DNA of 64,000 bases from Glacieibacterium sp965200405 (GCF_965200405.1 NZ_OZ241356.1:2976001-3040000), one strand, 5' to 3'; counted from the stretch's first letter, positions 25,793-36,991 are shown. Notes: generated by a model from the letters alone, not told the origin. Made by a program: numbers and translations.

Positions 25793-26049
25793 GCAGCGTC
25801 ACCGTCGTCGTCATCGATCTTTTCGGCATCGAATAGCTGGATCGGGCCAGCAGGCATGACGGTCGAGATGGCGTGCTTATAAACCAGCTGCGAATGACCA
25901 TCGCGGCGCAGCAGCACGGAGAAATTGTCGAACCAGGTGATCACGCCCTGGAGCTTGACGCCGTTGACCAGAAACATTGTTACCGGAGTTTTGGTCTTGC
26001 GGACGGTATTGAGAAACACGTCCTGCAGAGAATTCGCCTTGTCAGCCAT
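25789..26049 (-). CDS. hfq: RNA chaperone Hfq
   Basis: The 86-residue protein has the complete Sm fold of Hfq: Sm1 with LQDVFLNTVRKTKTPVTMFL and Sm2 with QLVYKHAISTVMP, including the conserved YKHA. As a hexamer it pairs small RNAs with mRNAs. The C-terminal tail is short and acidic (DDDDGDAA), like other alphaproteobacterial forms. It is translationally coupled to hflX. The 102-bp gap to the divergent flavoprotein gene should contain its promoter. Confidence 0.97.
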   Translation of the reverse strand: MADKANSLQDVFLNTVRKTKTPVTMFLVNGVKLQGVITWFDNFSVLLRRDGHSQLVYKHAISTVMPAGPIQLFDAEKIDDDDGDAA

Positions 26050-26151
26050 TTCACGGCCCTTTTCATTCTTGGCGGGCTACATCGGCCCGCGCCCGCACCG
26101 TTGCCCGGCGTCGGCTTCCCGCCGGAGGTGGCAAGATAGCGCTAACGTAGC

Positions 26152-27375
26152 GTGGCGTCGGCTCATCCTCAAGGGTATAGGCGGGACTTGTCCGCGCTTT
26201 CGCCCATAGAATTCGATGCGATCATCCTCGGTGCCGGTGGCGCAGGGCTGATGTGCGCCGGCGTCGCAGGACAGCGCGGGCGCCGCGTGCTGGTCATCGA
26301 TCACGCCGACCGGGCGGGCAAGAAAATTCTGATCTCGGGTGGCGGTCGATGCAACTTCACCAATCTTCACACGGCGCCAGAGCGTTATCTGTCCAGGAAC
26401 CCGCATTTTGCGCGGTCTGCCTTGGCTCGCTACACCGCTTCAGACTTCCTTGCCTTGGTGGAGCGGCACGGAATTGCCTGGCACGAGAAAACGCTTGGAC
26501 AATTATTCTGCGATGGCTCGGCGTCGCAGGTCGTCGAGATGCTGCTCGACGAGTGCGCCGTTGGTGGAGTGAAGATCGCGCTCGGCTCGGCGCTCGGTGA
26601 GATCGATCATGCCGACGGGCGCTTCCGGGTTCGCTACGGCAGCGATGTCGCGATTGCCAAGTCTCTGGTAGTTGCCACTGGCGGACCATCGATCCCGAAG
26701 CTCGGCGCGACCGGTTTCGCCTATGATCTCGCGCGACGGTTCGGCCTCAAAGTGGTCGAGCCACGACCCGCCCTCGTCCCGCTGACGCTTGGCGGCGACG
26801 AGGCACTGTTTCGCTCACTGGCGGGCGTCGCGGCTCCAGTGACGGCGCGGTGTGGAAAAGCCAGTTTTAACGAGGCTGCACTGTTCACCCACAAAGGGTT
26901 GTCAGGTCCGGCTATATTGCAGGTTTCGAGCTATTGGCATGGTGGTGAGACCGTCGGCATCGACTTCCTGCCAAGGTTGGAAGTCGGCTGGCTGCGCGAG
27001 GCGAAAAGGTCGAGGCCGCGCTCGACGATCCGCAGTGCGCTGGCCACCGCCCTGCCCGACCGGCTCGCCGAGGCGCTTGCGGAACGGCTCGGGCTGACGG
27101 CCGATCTCGCTTCAACCACTGACCGGGCGCTGCAAGCCGCGGAATCGCGTCTTGCAGACTGGCCATTTCGGCCGAACGGCACTGAAGGGTTCGCCAAGGC
27201 AGAAGTAACGGTAGGGGGCATCGGGACCGAAGGTCTATCGTCGCAGACCATGGCCGCGACGAAGATTCCTGGTCTTTATTTAATCGGCGAAGCAGTCGAT
27301 GTAACTGGTTGGCTGGGCGGCTATAATTTCCAGTGGGCCTGGTCTAGTGGTTGGGCCGCAGGACAGTCGCTTTGA
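26152..27375 (+). CDS. HI0933/YhiN-family flavoprotein oxidoreductase
   Basis: The protein (407 residues from GTG 26152, 395 from TTG 26188) begins with the FAD-binding motif AIILGAGGAGLMCAGVAGQRG. It contains KILISGGGRCNFTN, diagnostic for the HI0933-like family, and ends with GLYLIGEAVDVTGWLGGYNFQWAW. The family binds FAD; its reaction is unknown and no partner is seen. The TTG start fits typical length better and has GGCGGG in front. The gene is oriented against the flanking ntrX and hfq genes and occupies the slot between them. Confidence 0.88.
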   Translation: MASAHPQGYRRDLSALSPIEFDAIILGAGGAGLMCAGVAGQRGRRVLVIDHADRAGKKILISGGGRCNFTNLHTAPERYLSRNPHFARSALARYTASDFLALVERHGIAWHEKTLGQLFCDGSASQVVEMLLDECAVGGVKIALGSALGEIDHADGRFRVRYGSDVAIAKSLVVATGGPSIPKLGATGFAYDLARRFGLKVVEPRPALVPLTLGGDEALFRSLAGVAAPVTARCGKASFNEAALFTHKGLSGPAILQVSSYWHGGETVGIDFLPRLEVGWLREAKRSRPRSTIRSALATALPDRLAEALAERLGLTADLASTTDRALQAAESRLADWPFRPNGTEGFAKAEVTVGGIGTEGLSSQTMAATKIPGLYLIGEAVDVTGWLGGYNFQWAWSSGWAAGQSL

Positions 27376-27384
27376 GGCCGAGCG

Positions 27385-28779
27385 TCACTCGACGATCTCA
27401 GCCTCTTCCTCGCCCTCGCCGACACCGAGCGCTTTCAACTTCCGATGCAAGGCGGAGCGCTCCATGCCGATGAAGGCCGCGGTGCGCGAGATGTTGCCGG
27501 AGAACCGCCGGATCTGCGCCCGAAGATACTCCCGCTCGAATGCTTCACGTGCTTCCCTCAGCGGCGTACCCATGATCGAGCGAACCGCCTGCCCGGGCAC
27601 CAGTTTCGACGGCTCGTTCGTGACCTCGCTGGGCAGCATGTCGATGTCGATCCGTCCGGTGCGCTCCGGCGGCGCCAGGATCAGCGTGCGCTCCACGACA
27701 TTGCGCAGCTGCCTGACGTTGCCCGGCCAATTGTAGGTCTGCAACGCCGCGACCGCATCGTCGCTCAGCGTCGGTACCGCGATCCGGCGCTCGGCTGCAT
27801 ATCGCGCCAGGAAATACAGGACCAGCTCGCCGATATCCTCTCGCCGCTCGGTCAACGACGGCAGCCGCACCGGCACGACGTTGAGACGGTAGTAGAGGTC
27901 CTCACGAAACCGCCCTTCGGTAATCTCGCTTGAGAGGTCGCGTGATGTCGCGCTGATGACCCGAACATCGACCTTTACCCAGCGCGAGCCACCGATGCGT
28001 TGGAAGATCTGCTCGGTAAGCACGCGAAGTATCTTGGCCTGGGTAGGCATCGGCATGTCGGCGACGTCATCAAGAAACAGCGTCCCGCCATGCGCCTGCT
28101 CGAACAACCCGGAACGCACGAGGTGGCCGCCCTCCTCCTGCCCGAACAGTTCCTCCTCCACACGCTCGGGCGTCATCCGCGCTGCGCTGACCACGACAAA
28201 CGGCGCGTTGGCACGGGGTGACCATTGGTGCAGCAGCCGTGCCGCAATCTCCTTACCCGACCCTGCTGCACCGGTGATCAATACCCGGCTGCCGGTTGCG
28301 GCAACCCGCTTGATGGTGGCACGGACGTTGTTGATGATCGCCGACGAGCCGGTTAGCTCAGTCTCGACCCCGGCCCGCTCGCGCAGTTCGTCGTTCTCAC
28401 GCTTCAGCCGCTCGGTCTGCGTCGCCCGCTCGATTACCAGCAACAACTGGTCTGCCTGGAACGGCTTTTCGATGAAATCATAGGCACCGCGCTTGATCGC
28501 CGAGACTGCGGTCTCGATGTTACCGTGCCCGGAAATGACGATCACCGGCAGCGTCGGGTCGCGGCGCTTGACCTCTTCAAGCAACTCGATGCCATCCAGC
28601 CGCGAACCCTGCAGCCAGATGTCGAGCACCAGCAACGAGGGCCGGCGATCGGCAATTGCTGCCAGCGCTGAGTCGCTGTCGCCCGCAGTGCGCGTGCCGT
28701 AGCCCTCGTCCTCGAGGATGCCAGCGACCAATTCGCGAATGTCGGCCTCGTCGTCGACGATCAGGATATCCAACGCCAT
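27385..28779 (-). CDS. ntrX: Nitrogen assimilation response regulator NtrX
   Basis: This 464-residue response regulator has a receiver domain (VDDEADIRE, phosphoacceptor Asp in LLVLDIWLQG, KRGAYDFIEKPF), a AAA+ domain (Walker A GAAGSGKE) and a Fis-type HTH (ISRTAAFIGMERSALHRKLK). The loop that in sigma-54 activators reads GAFTGA is here EGGHLVRSG. Walker B reads FLDDVADMP rather than the usual LDEIGDMP. This argues against classic sigma-54 activation and for a different mode of regulation. The start overlaps the ntrY stop by 1 bp (TAATG). It is the partner of NtrY in nitrogen, redox or envelope control. Confidence 0.94.
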   Translation of the reverse strand: MALDILIVDDEADIRELVAGILEDEGYGTRTAGDSDSALAAIADRRPSLLVLDIWLQGSRLDGIELLEEVKRRDPTLPVIVISGHGNIETAVSAIKRGAYDFIEKPFQADQLLLVIERATQTERLKRENDELRERAGVETELTGSSAIINNVRATIKRVAATGSRVLITGAAGSGKEIAARLLHQWSPRANAPFVVVSAARMTPERVEEELFGQEEGGHLVRSGLFEQAHGGTLFLDDVADMPMPTQAKILRVLTEQIFQRIGGSRWVKVDVRVISATSRDLSSEITEGRFREDLYYRLNVVPVRLPSLTERREDIGELVLYFLARYAAERRIAVPTLSDDAVAALQTYNWPGNVRQLRNVVERTLILAPPERTGRIDIDMLPSEVTNEPSKLVPGQAVRSIMGTPLREAREAFEREYLRAQIRRFSGNISRTAAFIGMERSALHRKLKALGVGEGEEEAEIVE

Positions 28780-31061
28780 TAAGACCCCTTGCCCAGCAAC
28801 AATGGCCGGGAAATCTGTGGTTCACCAATTTCGTGGACGACGCTGGTGTCGAAACATAGTCGGGCGAAAGTCCCGCCGCCGGGCGCGTCACCAAGGTCGA
28901 GCGAGCCGCCATGCTCCTCGACAATCTTCTTGACGATGGCGAGGCCCAGCCCGGTTCCTCGCGCGCGGGTCGTGACATAGGGTTCGGTCAGGCGGTCGCG
29001 TGACTCGATCGGCAGCCCACAACCATTGTCGCTGACCTTGACGAAGACGCGGGTGCCGCTGACATCAATGCTCAGAGCGATATGACCGACGAAGCTCGCG
29101 TCCTTAGTTGATTCCTGCTTCGCAACAACGGCTTCCGCGGCGTTCTTGATCAGGTTCATCAAGGCTTGAGCCATCTGGCGGCGGTCGCAGACCAGCTCAG
29201 GCAGTTGCGCGGGAAGCACGAGGCCGAACCGGATGGCGGGATAGGCAACTTCCTGCAGGAACAGCGCTTGCTTGACGATCTCGGCCAGGGATTCCGGCTT
29301 GAAGACTGGTTTCGGCATCCGCGCGAATGATGAGAATTCGTCGACCATGCGGCGCAAGTCGCCGACCTGACGGACAATCGTGCCGGTGAGCGACGCAAAT
29401 GTCTCCGGGTCCTCGGTAATCTGCCGACCGTATTTGCGTTGGAGCCGTTCGGCCGAGAGCTGGATCGGAGTAAGCGGGTTCTTGATCTCGTGCGCGATGC
29501 GCCGTGCCACATCGGCCCAGGCGGCGCTGCGCTGGTCGGCCAGTTGGGCCGAGATGTCGTCGAAGGTCAGCACATAGCTACGTGCGCCGCTAGTCTCGGC
29601 TGCGATCCGTACGCTCAACGTCTGGGTCTCGATGCCGCGCGCGATGATGACCTGACCGGCAGCGACGCCCTGCGAACTTGCCTGCTCCAGCAACGTCGCG
29701 AGTTCGGGAATCGCCTCGGCCAGCGAACGACCGACGAGGTCCTGTTCGGTCGTGCCGAACAGGTCGGCGGCGCTGTGATTGGACAGGCGAATGACGCCCT
29801 TGCTGTCGATCGACAGCACCCCGGCGGAGACTCCGGAGAGTACCGAATCGGTGAATTGCCGGCGACGATCGGCTTGAGCGTTGGCATTGACCAACGCGTT
29901 CTGCTGCGCCTTCAACTGCCCGGTCATCCGGTTGAATGCTCGTGCCAAGGTGCCGATCTCGTCAGGCGAGCCCCGCACCGGCACCCGGGCATCGAGATCA
30001 CCGGCGCCAACCCGCTCGGCCGCGTCCGCCAGCCGGGCGATCGGGGAGACTAAACGGTTGGCAAGCCACAAGGCGAACCAGATCGCCGCTGCGAGGATAA
30101 GTAGCGAAACGATCATCAGCAACAGGTTGAAACGCCACTGCAGCGCCTGACGGCGGTCACTCAACGCCTTGTATTCGCTGAGCGCATTTTGTGTTCGCGC
30201 GACCTGTTTCAAGACCAGCGGATCGACCTTGCGGCTGACATAGACATAGCGTTCGAGAACTGGATCAATGCGTACGACCGCCTCTACACGGTCGCCGGAA
30301 CTGGCAATGACGCGGACCTCGCCGGTACGGGCCCGCGCCAGGTCGAGTGACTGGATCCGATCCGACAAGGGACGCGCATCCATGTTGACGCGCGCGTAGA
30401 TTGCGATGCCGCCGCCCTTCACCGGCGCGAAGACCGCCGCCTCCGTCAAGTTGCGCGCCACGACTTGGAAGCGCAAACCCTCCGCAAACAGCGGCGCGCC
30501 GACGCCGTAATCGCGTGCATAGCCCCGGACGTCGGAGCCCATCACCTTGATGTCCTCGACAATCCGCTGCTTGTTCTCGTTCACATACGCTTGCGCGACC
30601 TGATCGGCATTATCGAGCACGGTCTTGGCCCGGTCCGAGAACCAGAATTGTACGCCGAACTGGAACAACAGCGAGGCGAACACGACAACCAACAACGTAG
30701 GAACTGCGGCGATCGCGGCGAACAGGCCGACGAGGCGCACATGCAGCCGAGCCCCGGCCATGCCTCGACGTCGGTTTGCCAGCAGGATCGCCAGTCGTCG
30801 AGCAATCAGCACGATCAGCAGCATCAGCGGCAGCAGGTTTGCGACCAGTAGCAGCGTCACCAGCGGCGGCGAAAATCCCGACGCTGGGGCGCGTTCGCTG
30901 CTCAGGATCGCGTAACTGCCGAAACCGAGCAGGATGACCAAGCCAGCAACCGCAAGCTCGAGCCTGGGATAGAGATCGACCCGGCTGACCCAGCGATTGA
31001 GGCGGCGGCGTGCCGAGCGCCATTTTGTGCTTCGAGCGCTACGGGGGACGGCGAGATCCAT
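28779..31061 (-). CDS. ntrY: Sensor histidine kinase NtrY
   Basis: The 760-residue inner-membrane kinase (773 from the alternative start at 31100) has several N-terminal transmembrane helices between residues 30 and 150. A periplasmic sensory stretch follows, then another helix near 320, a HAMP domain (SPIARLADAAERVGAGDLDAR), a PAS domain (TDSVLSGVSAGVLSIDSKG), HisKA with the phospho-His in RRIAHEIKNPLTP, and HATPase with DNGCGLP and GTGLGLAIVKK. It phosphorylates NtrX. ATG 31061 (MDLAVPRS) gives the more usual N-terminus. It lies 88 bp downstream of ntrC. Confidence 0.94.
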   Translation of the reverse strand: MDLAVPRSARSTKWRSARRRLNRWVSRVDLYPRLELAVAGLVILLGFGSYAILSSERAPASGFSPPLVTLLLVANLLPLMLLIVLIARRLAILLANRRRGMAGARLHVRLVGLFAAIAAVPTLLVVVFASLLFQFGVQFWFSDRAKTVLDNADQVAQAYVNENKQRIVEDIKVMGSDVRGYARDYGVGAPLFAEGLRFQVVARNLTEAAVFAPVKGGGIAIYARVNMDARPLSDRIQSLDLARARTGEVRVIASSGDRVEAVVRIDPVLERYVYVSRKVDPLVLKQVARTQNALSEYKALSDRRQALQWRFNLLLMIVSLLILAAAIWFALWLANRLVSPIARLADAAERVGAGDLDARVPVRGSPDEIGTLARAFNRMTGQLKAQQNALVNANAQADRRRQFTDSVLSGVSAGVLSIDSKGVIRLSNHSAADLFGTTEQDLVGRSLAEAIPELATLLEQASSQGVAAGQVIIARGIETQTLSVRIAAETSGARSYVLTFDDISAQLADQRSAAWADVARRIAHEIKNPLTPIQLSAERLQRKYGRQITEDPETFASLTGTIVRQVGDLRRMVDEFSSFARMPKPVFKPESLAEIVKQALFLQEVAYPAIRFGLVLPAQLPELVCDRRQMAQALMNLIKNAAEAVVAKQESTKDASFVGHIALSIDVSGTRVFVKVSDNGCGLPIESRDRLTEPYVTTRARGTGLGLAIVKKIVEEHGGSLDLGDAPGGGTFARLCFDTSVVHEIGEPQISRPLLLGKGS

Positions 31062-31149
31062 TACACCGCCTCTACGCCAGGAGCGTGGTAAATGGAACAC
31101 AGTCGTTGCGCGGACGCGACGGACCGTGCAATTTTACCGCTGCCAATGG

Positions 31150-32576
<1,427 letters not shown>

Positions 32577-32580
<4 letters not shown>

Positions 32581-33680
32581 TGTTGGTCCGCCATTGGCAA
32601 GAGCACACGCAATACGGTTCGCGCCGGCGTCGAAGCGCGTTCGTACTCGACGATACCGCCGTGTTCCGCAACGATCTTTGCAACCAGAGCCAGGCCGAGG
32701 CCACGCCCGCCGGATTTGGTCGTCACGAACGGGTCGAAAAGATGGTCGACGAGGTCGGCCGGGGCGCCCGGCCCGGAGTCGATGACGCATACCTCGATCG
32801 GCAAGGGCACCCGGCGCCGCGAGCCGTGTGCAGCGATGCTGAAGCCTTGACGGTAGCCTGTCGTAATCTGAATTTCTTGGTGCGATCCAGATGCTTCCAC
32901 CGCATTCTTGATAAGGTTCAGGAACACCTGGACCAAGGAATCGCGATGACCGAGGACAAGCGGCAACGAAGGGTCGTAGCTTTCGCGTAGCGTGACATGT
33001 GCGGCGAAACCCTGCTCGGCCAGACGTCGGACGTGACTTAGAATGGCATGAATGTTCTCGGGTCCTGGGACTGCCGCGCGCGTGTCGGTGAAGTCCTCCA
33101 TCCGGTCGACAAGGTCTCGGATGCGGTCGACTTCGGAGCAGATCAAAGTGGTAAGGTCGCGCGCACCCTCGTCGCCGGTCTGGGCAATCAGTTGCGCCGC
33201 GCCCTTGATGCCCGACAACGGGTTCTTGATCTCGTGCGCCAGCACCGCGGCTACTGCGGTTGCTGAGAGCACTGCGCCGCGGTGGACGATCTGCCGCTCG
33301 ATCAGGGTCGCAACGGCGCGCGGCTGGATCGTGACGATAAGCCAGCCGCTCGTCTCGGCGAACGGCGCGATGACCAGGTCGGCGCGACAGATGCGACGTC
33401 CGGCCCAGCTCAACTCGACATCGTAGCTGGTGTGACCGCCTCCCTCCCGGCGCGCTGCCGCGACCAGTTGCAATACGGTATTGCCGTCAACCAGCAACTG
33501 AGCCAGCCCGCGCTCCTGCAACATGATGGCGCTGGTGTTGAGCAGTGTTTCCGCGGCCAGATTGGCCCGGCGTGGTCGATCGTCGGGATCAAGCATCATC
33601 ACCGGTACCGGCAAGGCCGAGAACAATTCCGTCGCAGTTGGCGCTGCCTGCTCGCTTACTTGCAGGGCCTGAGCCGGCAT
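32577..33680 (-). CDS. ntrB: Nitrogen sensor kinase NtrB
   Basis: This 367-residue soluble kinase has an N-terminal PAS domain (about 15-125), HisKA with AVLAHEIKNPLSGIKGAAQL (phospho-His in HEIKNP) and HATPase with DSGPGAP and GGRGLGLALVAKI. It controls NtrC phosphorylation in response to PII (GlnB/GlnK) and hence to the glutamine/2-oxoglutarate state. The gene overlaps dusB by 1 bp upstream and ntrC by 4 bp downstream, the standard dusB-ntrBC operon. Confidence 0.96.
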
Positions 33681-34702
33681 CAGGCAGCAATCGCCAGGTC
33701 GTTCGATGCCGCGTCGATCAACGGCGCGTAAAAGTCATTCAGCATCGCCAGTACGATAGCCGGGTTCGCCTGCTGGTTCACGGCATTCCGAAAATCTGCC
33801 GAGCCGTGCAGCCCCTTGGTGTACCAGCCAAGATGCTTCCGGGCCATATTGACCCCGACCTCGCTGCCATAAAGCTCGAGCATCGCGTTATAATGCTCGA
33901 CGATCACAGCATATTGTTCGCCAAGCGCAGGATCCGGCCGGCGGTTGCCGTGCACCAGCCAGTCGATCGCCTGGCCCAGCAGCCATGGCTTGCCATAGGC
34001 GCCTCGCCCGATCATCACGCCATCGGCACCCGACTGCGCCAGCGCTGTATCGACATCGTCGAGGCTGTTGATGTCCCCGTTGACGATGACCGGCAGCGTC
34101 GTTGCCGCCTTTACCTTTGCCACAAACGCCCAGTCGGCAACGCCCTTGTACAACTGGCATCGCGTCCGCCCATGAACGGTGATCAGTTTCACCCCAAGGT
34201 CTTCGGCGATACGGGCGAGTTCCGGCGCATTGAGGCTGCCGTGATCCCAACCCATCCGCATCTTGACAGTGACCGGCAGGTCGACTGCCTTGACCGTTGC
34301 CTCGATCAGCCGCGCGGCCAGAGGCAGGTCGCGCATCAAGGCTGAGCCGGCGTCGCCATTGACGACCTTCTTGACCGGGCAGCCCATGTTGATGTCGATG
34401 ATCGCCGCTCCGCGATCGGCGTTCAGCTTGGCAGCATCAGCCATGATCTGTGGATCACAACCGGCCAACTGCATCGATACGGGCTCTTCGCTTGGATCCC
34501 ACGCTGCCTTTTGCAATGATTGCCGTGTCTCGCGGACCATGGCTTGCGAGGCGATCATCTCGGTCACGGTGAGACCGGCGCCGTAGCGCTTTACGATACG
34601 CCGAAACGGCAGGTCGGTGACGCCGGTCATCGGCGCAAGGATGACCGGCTGGCTGATGACCAACGGGCCGATATTTATTGGAGCGAGCACTGGCATCCTC
34701 AC
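33680..34702 (-). CDS. dusB: tRNA-dihydrouridine synthase DusB
   Basis: The 340-residue FMN enzyme reduces specific uridines in the tRNA D-loop. Visible motifs are APMTGVTDLPFRRIV, the catalytic Cys in DINMGCPVKKVVNGDAGSAL, TVKMRMGWD, and ITVHGRTRCQLYKG before the FMN phosphate site VNGDINSLDD. It starts at GTG 34702 or ATG 34696. It heads the ntr operon and is divergent from ispDF over 72 bp. Confidence 0.95.
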   Translation of the reverse strand: MRMPVLAPINIGPLVISQPVILAPMTGVTDLPFRRIVKRYGAGLTVTEMIASQAMVRETRQSLQKAAWDPSEEPVSMQLAGCDPQIMADAAKLNADRGAAIIDINMGCPVKKVVNGDAGSALMRDLPLAARLIEATVKAVDLPVTVKMRMGWDHGSLNAPELARIAEDLGVKLITVHGRTRCQLYKGVADWAFVAKVKAATTLPVIVNGDINSLDDVDTALAQSGADGVMIGRGAYGKPWLLGQAIDWLVHGNRRPDPALGEQYAVIVEHYNAMLELYGSEVGVNMARKHLGWYTKGLHGSADFRNAVNQQANPAIVLAMLNDFYAPLIDAASNDLAIAA

Positions 34703-34774
34703 TGCCTAAAAAGCGGGCAGCACCCACTATCGGCTTTGCCACTGTTCGGCAAGGCGGGGCTGCGATAGAGCGGC

Positions 34775-35926
34775 GTGATGACAGGTCATACTCACGCGCT
34801 GATCGTCGCCGCCGGTCGTGGTCACCGGGCTGGCGGCGGCTTGCCCAAGCAATACCGGACAGTTGGCGGCAAGTCTGTCCTGCGGCACGCGGCCGAGACC
34901 ATGCTTGCAGTCGCCGAAATCGATCAGGTTTCCGTCGTCATTCATCCCGACGACGCCTCTTTATACGACGCGGCGACGCAAGGGCTTGTGCTTGGCTCGG
35001 CGATACACGGCGGCGAGACACGTCAGGAGTCGGTGCGGCTCGGACTGCAAGCCTTGCAGGACGCTTCGCCGGCACGGGTGCTTATCCATGATGCAGCCCG
35101 GGCGTTTATGCCCAGTGACGCCATCCGACGGGTGATCGATGCGCTGGGCGAGCATGAAGGTGCCACCCCTGCCCTGCCGGTCACAGACAGTCTGCGCACC
35201 GGCGTAGCGACTGTTGATGGCGAGGTACCCCGAGACGCCCTGCACCGCGTCCAGACGCCCCAAGGATTCCACTATGAGGCGATCCTAGCCGCACATCGGG
35301 CGGCTGCTGGAGGCGCTACGGACGACGTGTCGGTCGCTACGGCATCGGGCATGACCGTAGCGCTTGTCGACGGTGACGAGCGCGGCTTCAAACTGACCAC
35401 TGCCGATGACTTTACGCGCGCCGAGGCAATGTTCGATCGCACTATGATCTCGCGGAGCGCCCAAGGCTTTGATGTTCACCGATTTGGGCCGGGCGACCAC
35501 CTGTGGCTATGCGGTATTCAATTGCCGCATCACCAAGGTCTGGTCGGTCATAGCGATGCCGACGTCGGCCTGCATGCGGTTACCGATGCCCTGCTCGGGA
35601 CCATCGGTGCGGGTGACATCGGACAGCATTTTCCGCCCACAGATCCGCGGTGGCGTGGTGCAGCCTCCGATCAGTTCCTCGCACACGCCGCAAGTCTGAT
35701 CGCAGCGCGAGGCGGGATCATCGACCATGTCGACCTGACCATCATCGCCGAGGCACCAAAGGTCGGCCCGCACCGTGACCGGATGCGCTCTCGCGTCGCG
35801 GCTATCCTCGGATTGTCGCTCGACGCGGTCAGCATCAAGGCGACGACCACGGAAGGGCTTGGTTTTACCGGGCGCCGCGAAGGGATCGCCTGCCAGGCCA
35901 TGGCCACTGTTAGAGTACCAGCCTGA
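34775..35926 (+). CDS. ispDF: Bifunctional IspD/IspF enzyme of the MEP pathway
   Basis: The 383-residue protein fuses 2-C-methyl-D-erythritol 4-phosphate cytidylyltransferase (about 1-225) to 2-C-methyl-D-erythritol 2,4-cyclodiphosphate synthase (about 228-383). IspD motifs are IVAAGRGHRAGGGLPKQY and HDAARAFMP. The IspF part starts with QGFDVHRFG, whose Asp and His bind zinc, and has HSDADVGLHAVTDALLG and KATTTEGLGFTGR. It supplies isoprenoid precursors for carotenoids, quinones and hopanoids. The fusion is typical of alphaproteobacteria. The start is GTG 34775 or ATG 34778. It overlaps cinA by 1 bp (TGATG). Confidence 0.96.
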   Translation: MMTGHTHALIVAAGRGHRAGGGLPKQYRTVGGKSVLRHAAETMLAVAEIDQVSVVIHPDDASLYDAATQGLVLGSAIHGGETRQESVRLGLQALQDASPARVLIHDAARAFMPSDAIRRVIDALGEHEGATPALPVTDSLRTGVATVDGEVPRDALHRVQTPQGFHYEAILAAHRAAAGGATDDVSVATASGMTVALVDGDERGFKLTTADDFTRAEAMFDRTMISRSAQGFDVHRFGPGDHLWLCGIQLPHHQGLVGHSDADVGLHAVTDALLGTIGAGDIGQHFPPTDPRWRGAASDQFLAHAASLIAARGGIIDHVDLTIIAEAPKVGPHRDRMRSRVAAILGLSLDAVSIKATTTEGLGFTGRREGIACQAMATVRVPA

Positions 35927-36417
35927 TGTTCGACGACGAAATCCTCGATCTCGCGCGGCAGGTCATCGAAGCCAATCTGGCAGCCGGGCGAACAATTGCC
36001 CTGGCGGAGTCTTGCACGGGCGGTCTGGTCGCCGGCGCGCTGACCGAGATTGCCGGATCATCGGAGGTCTTCGAACGGGGCTTTGTCACCTACTCGAACG
36101 AGGCAAAGCTGGAGAGCATCGGCGTCAACCAAGACATTCTCGAGACGTTCGGTGCCGTCTCGGTCGCTGTCGCATGGGCGATGGCGCAGGGCGCTTTAAA
36201 GCATAGTCACGCCGACGTAGCCGTGGCGATTACCGGTATAGCCGGCCCTGGCGGCGGATCGCCCAAAAAGCCGGTCGGCACCGTCGTATTCGCCTGTGCC
36301 ACTCGCGACGAGGACCCGTCGAAGGTGGTCGCTGACATCGAGCATTTCGGAGATCTCGGACGGTCGGAGATCCGGCGACAGGCGGTGATCCGGGCACTTA
36401 AGCTGCTACTACCGTAG
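35926..36417 (+). CDS. pncC: CinA C-terminal domain protein (NMN deamidase type)
   Basis: The 163-residue protein is a stand-alone CinA C-terminal domain with AESCTGGLVAGALTEIAG, SNEAKLESIGV and ITGIAGPGGGSPKKPVG. E. coli PncC of this type hydrolyses nicotinamide mononucleotide to nicotinate mononucleotide for NAD salvage. The N-terminal competence-damage domain of full CinA is absent. It is coupled to ispDF by a 1-bp overlap. Its last 20 bp overlap the 3' end of a convergent GNAT gene. Confidence 0.93.
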   Translation: MFDDEILDLARQVIEANLAAGRTIALAESCTGGLVAGALTEIAGSSEVFERGFVTYSNEAKLESIGVNQDILETFGAVSVAVAWAMAQGALKHSHADVAVAITGIAGPGGGSPKKPVGTVVFACATRDEDPSKVVADIEHFGDLGRSEIRRQAVIRALKLLLP

Positions 36418-36991
36418 AGGTCGGTCCTGGCTGGCACGCGATGAGCGGGTACGACATCGCGACGTCGCACCGGTCGTACTGGCCACCAAAGCGGGCCATG
36501 ATTTCAGCATCATGCACGAAGCCGAGCTTTTCATATAGGTGGATGGCAGCGGCACACTTGCGGTTGGTCAGCAGGTACAGCGTGGTCATGCTCAAGCTGC
36601 GCGCCTGTTCCAGCATTGCGGTCAGCAAAAACTCACCTGCCTTCAGCCCCCGCGCCGACGCCAACACGCCCATTTTTGTCAGTTCAAAGCACCCATCAGC
36701 CTGCTTGCGCAACGCGCAAGTTCCGACGATGCCGACGCCTGCTGCAGCGACGAACAGGATCAAGCCGCCCTGATCGATGATATGCCGACGAGGGTCGGAA
36801 AGAACCGCACGATCGCTCGGCTCGAGAACGAACATCGTCTCGATCCACTCGACGTTGATGCTCGCAAACAGCGGAGCATGTTCATCTGCATATTGAACGA
36901 TCGAGAGCGCCGTGTCGGCAGCCCCAACGATTGCTGGCTCCATCATCTTGACGCCCGCCTGTCCATTGCCTGCTGATATCATACCAGTCAA
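36398..36991 (-). CDS. GNAT family N-acetyltransferase
   Basis: This 197-residue protein has a GNAT domain over about 60-185, with the acetyl-CoA loop KAGEFLLTAMLEQARS region after ELTKMGVLASARGLK and the closing LYLLTNRKCAAAIHLYEKLGF. The Asn-rich TNRKC and AIHLYEKLGF stretch is typical of MarR-associated and small-molecule acetyltransferases. The acceptor is unknown. It runs against cinA with a 20-bp overlap at the 3' ends. An internal ATG a few codons downstream (MISAG) is a possible alternative start. Confidence 0.84.
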   Translation of the reverse strand: MTGMISAGNGQAGVKMMEPAIVGAADTALSIVQYADEHAPLFASINVEWIETMFVLEPSDRAVLSDPRRHIIDQGGLILFVAAAGVGIVGTCALRKQADGCFELTKMGVLASARGLKAGEFLLTAMLEQARSLSMTTLYLLTNRKCAAAIHLYEKLGFVHDAEIMARFGGQYDRCDVAMSYPLIACQPGPTSTVVAA

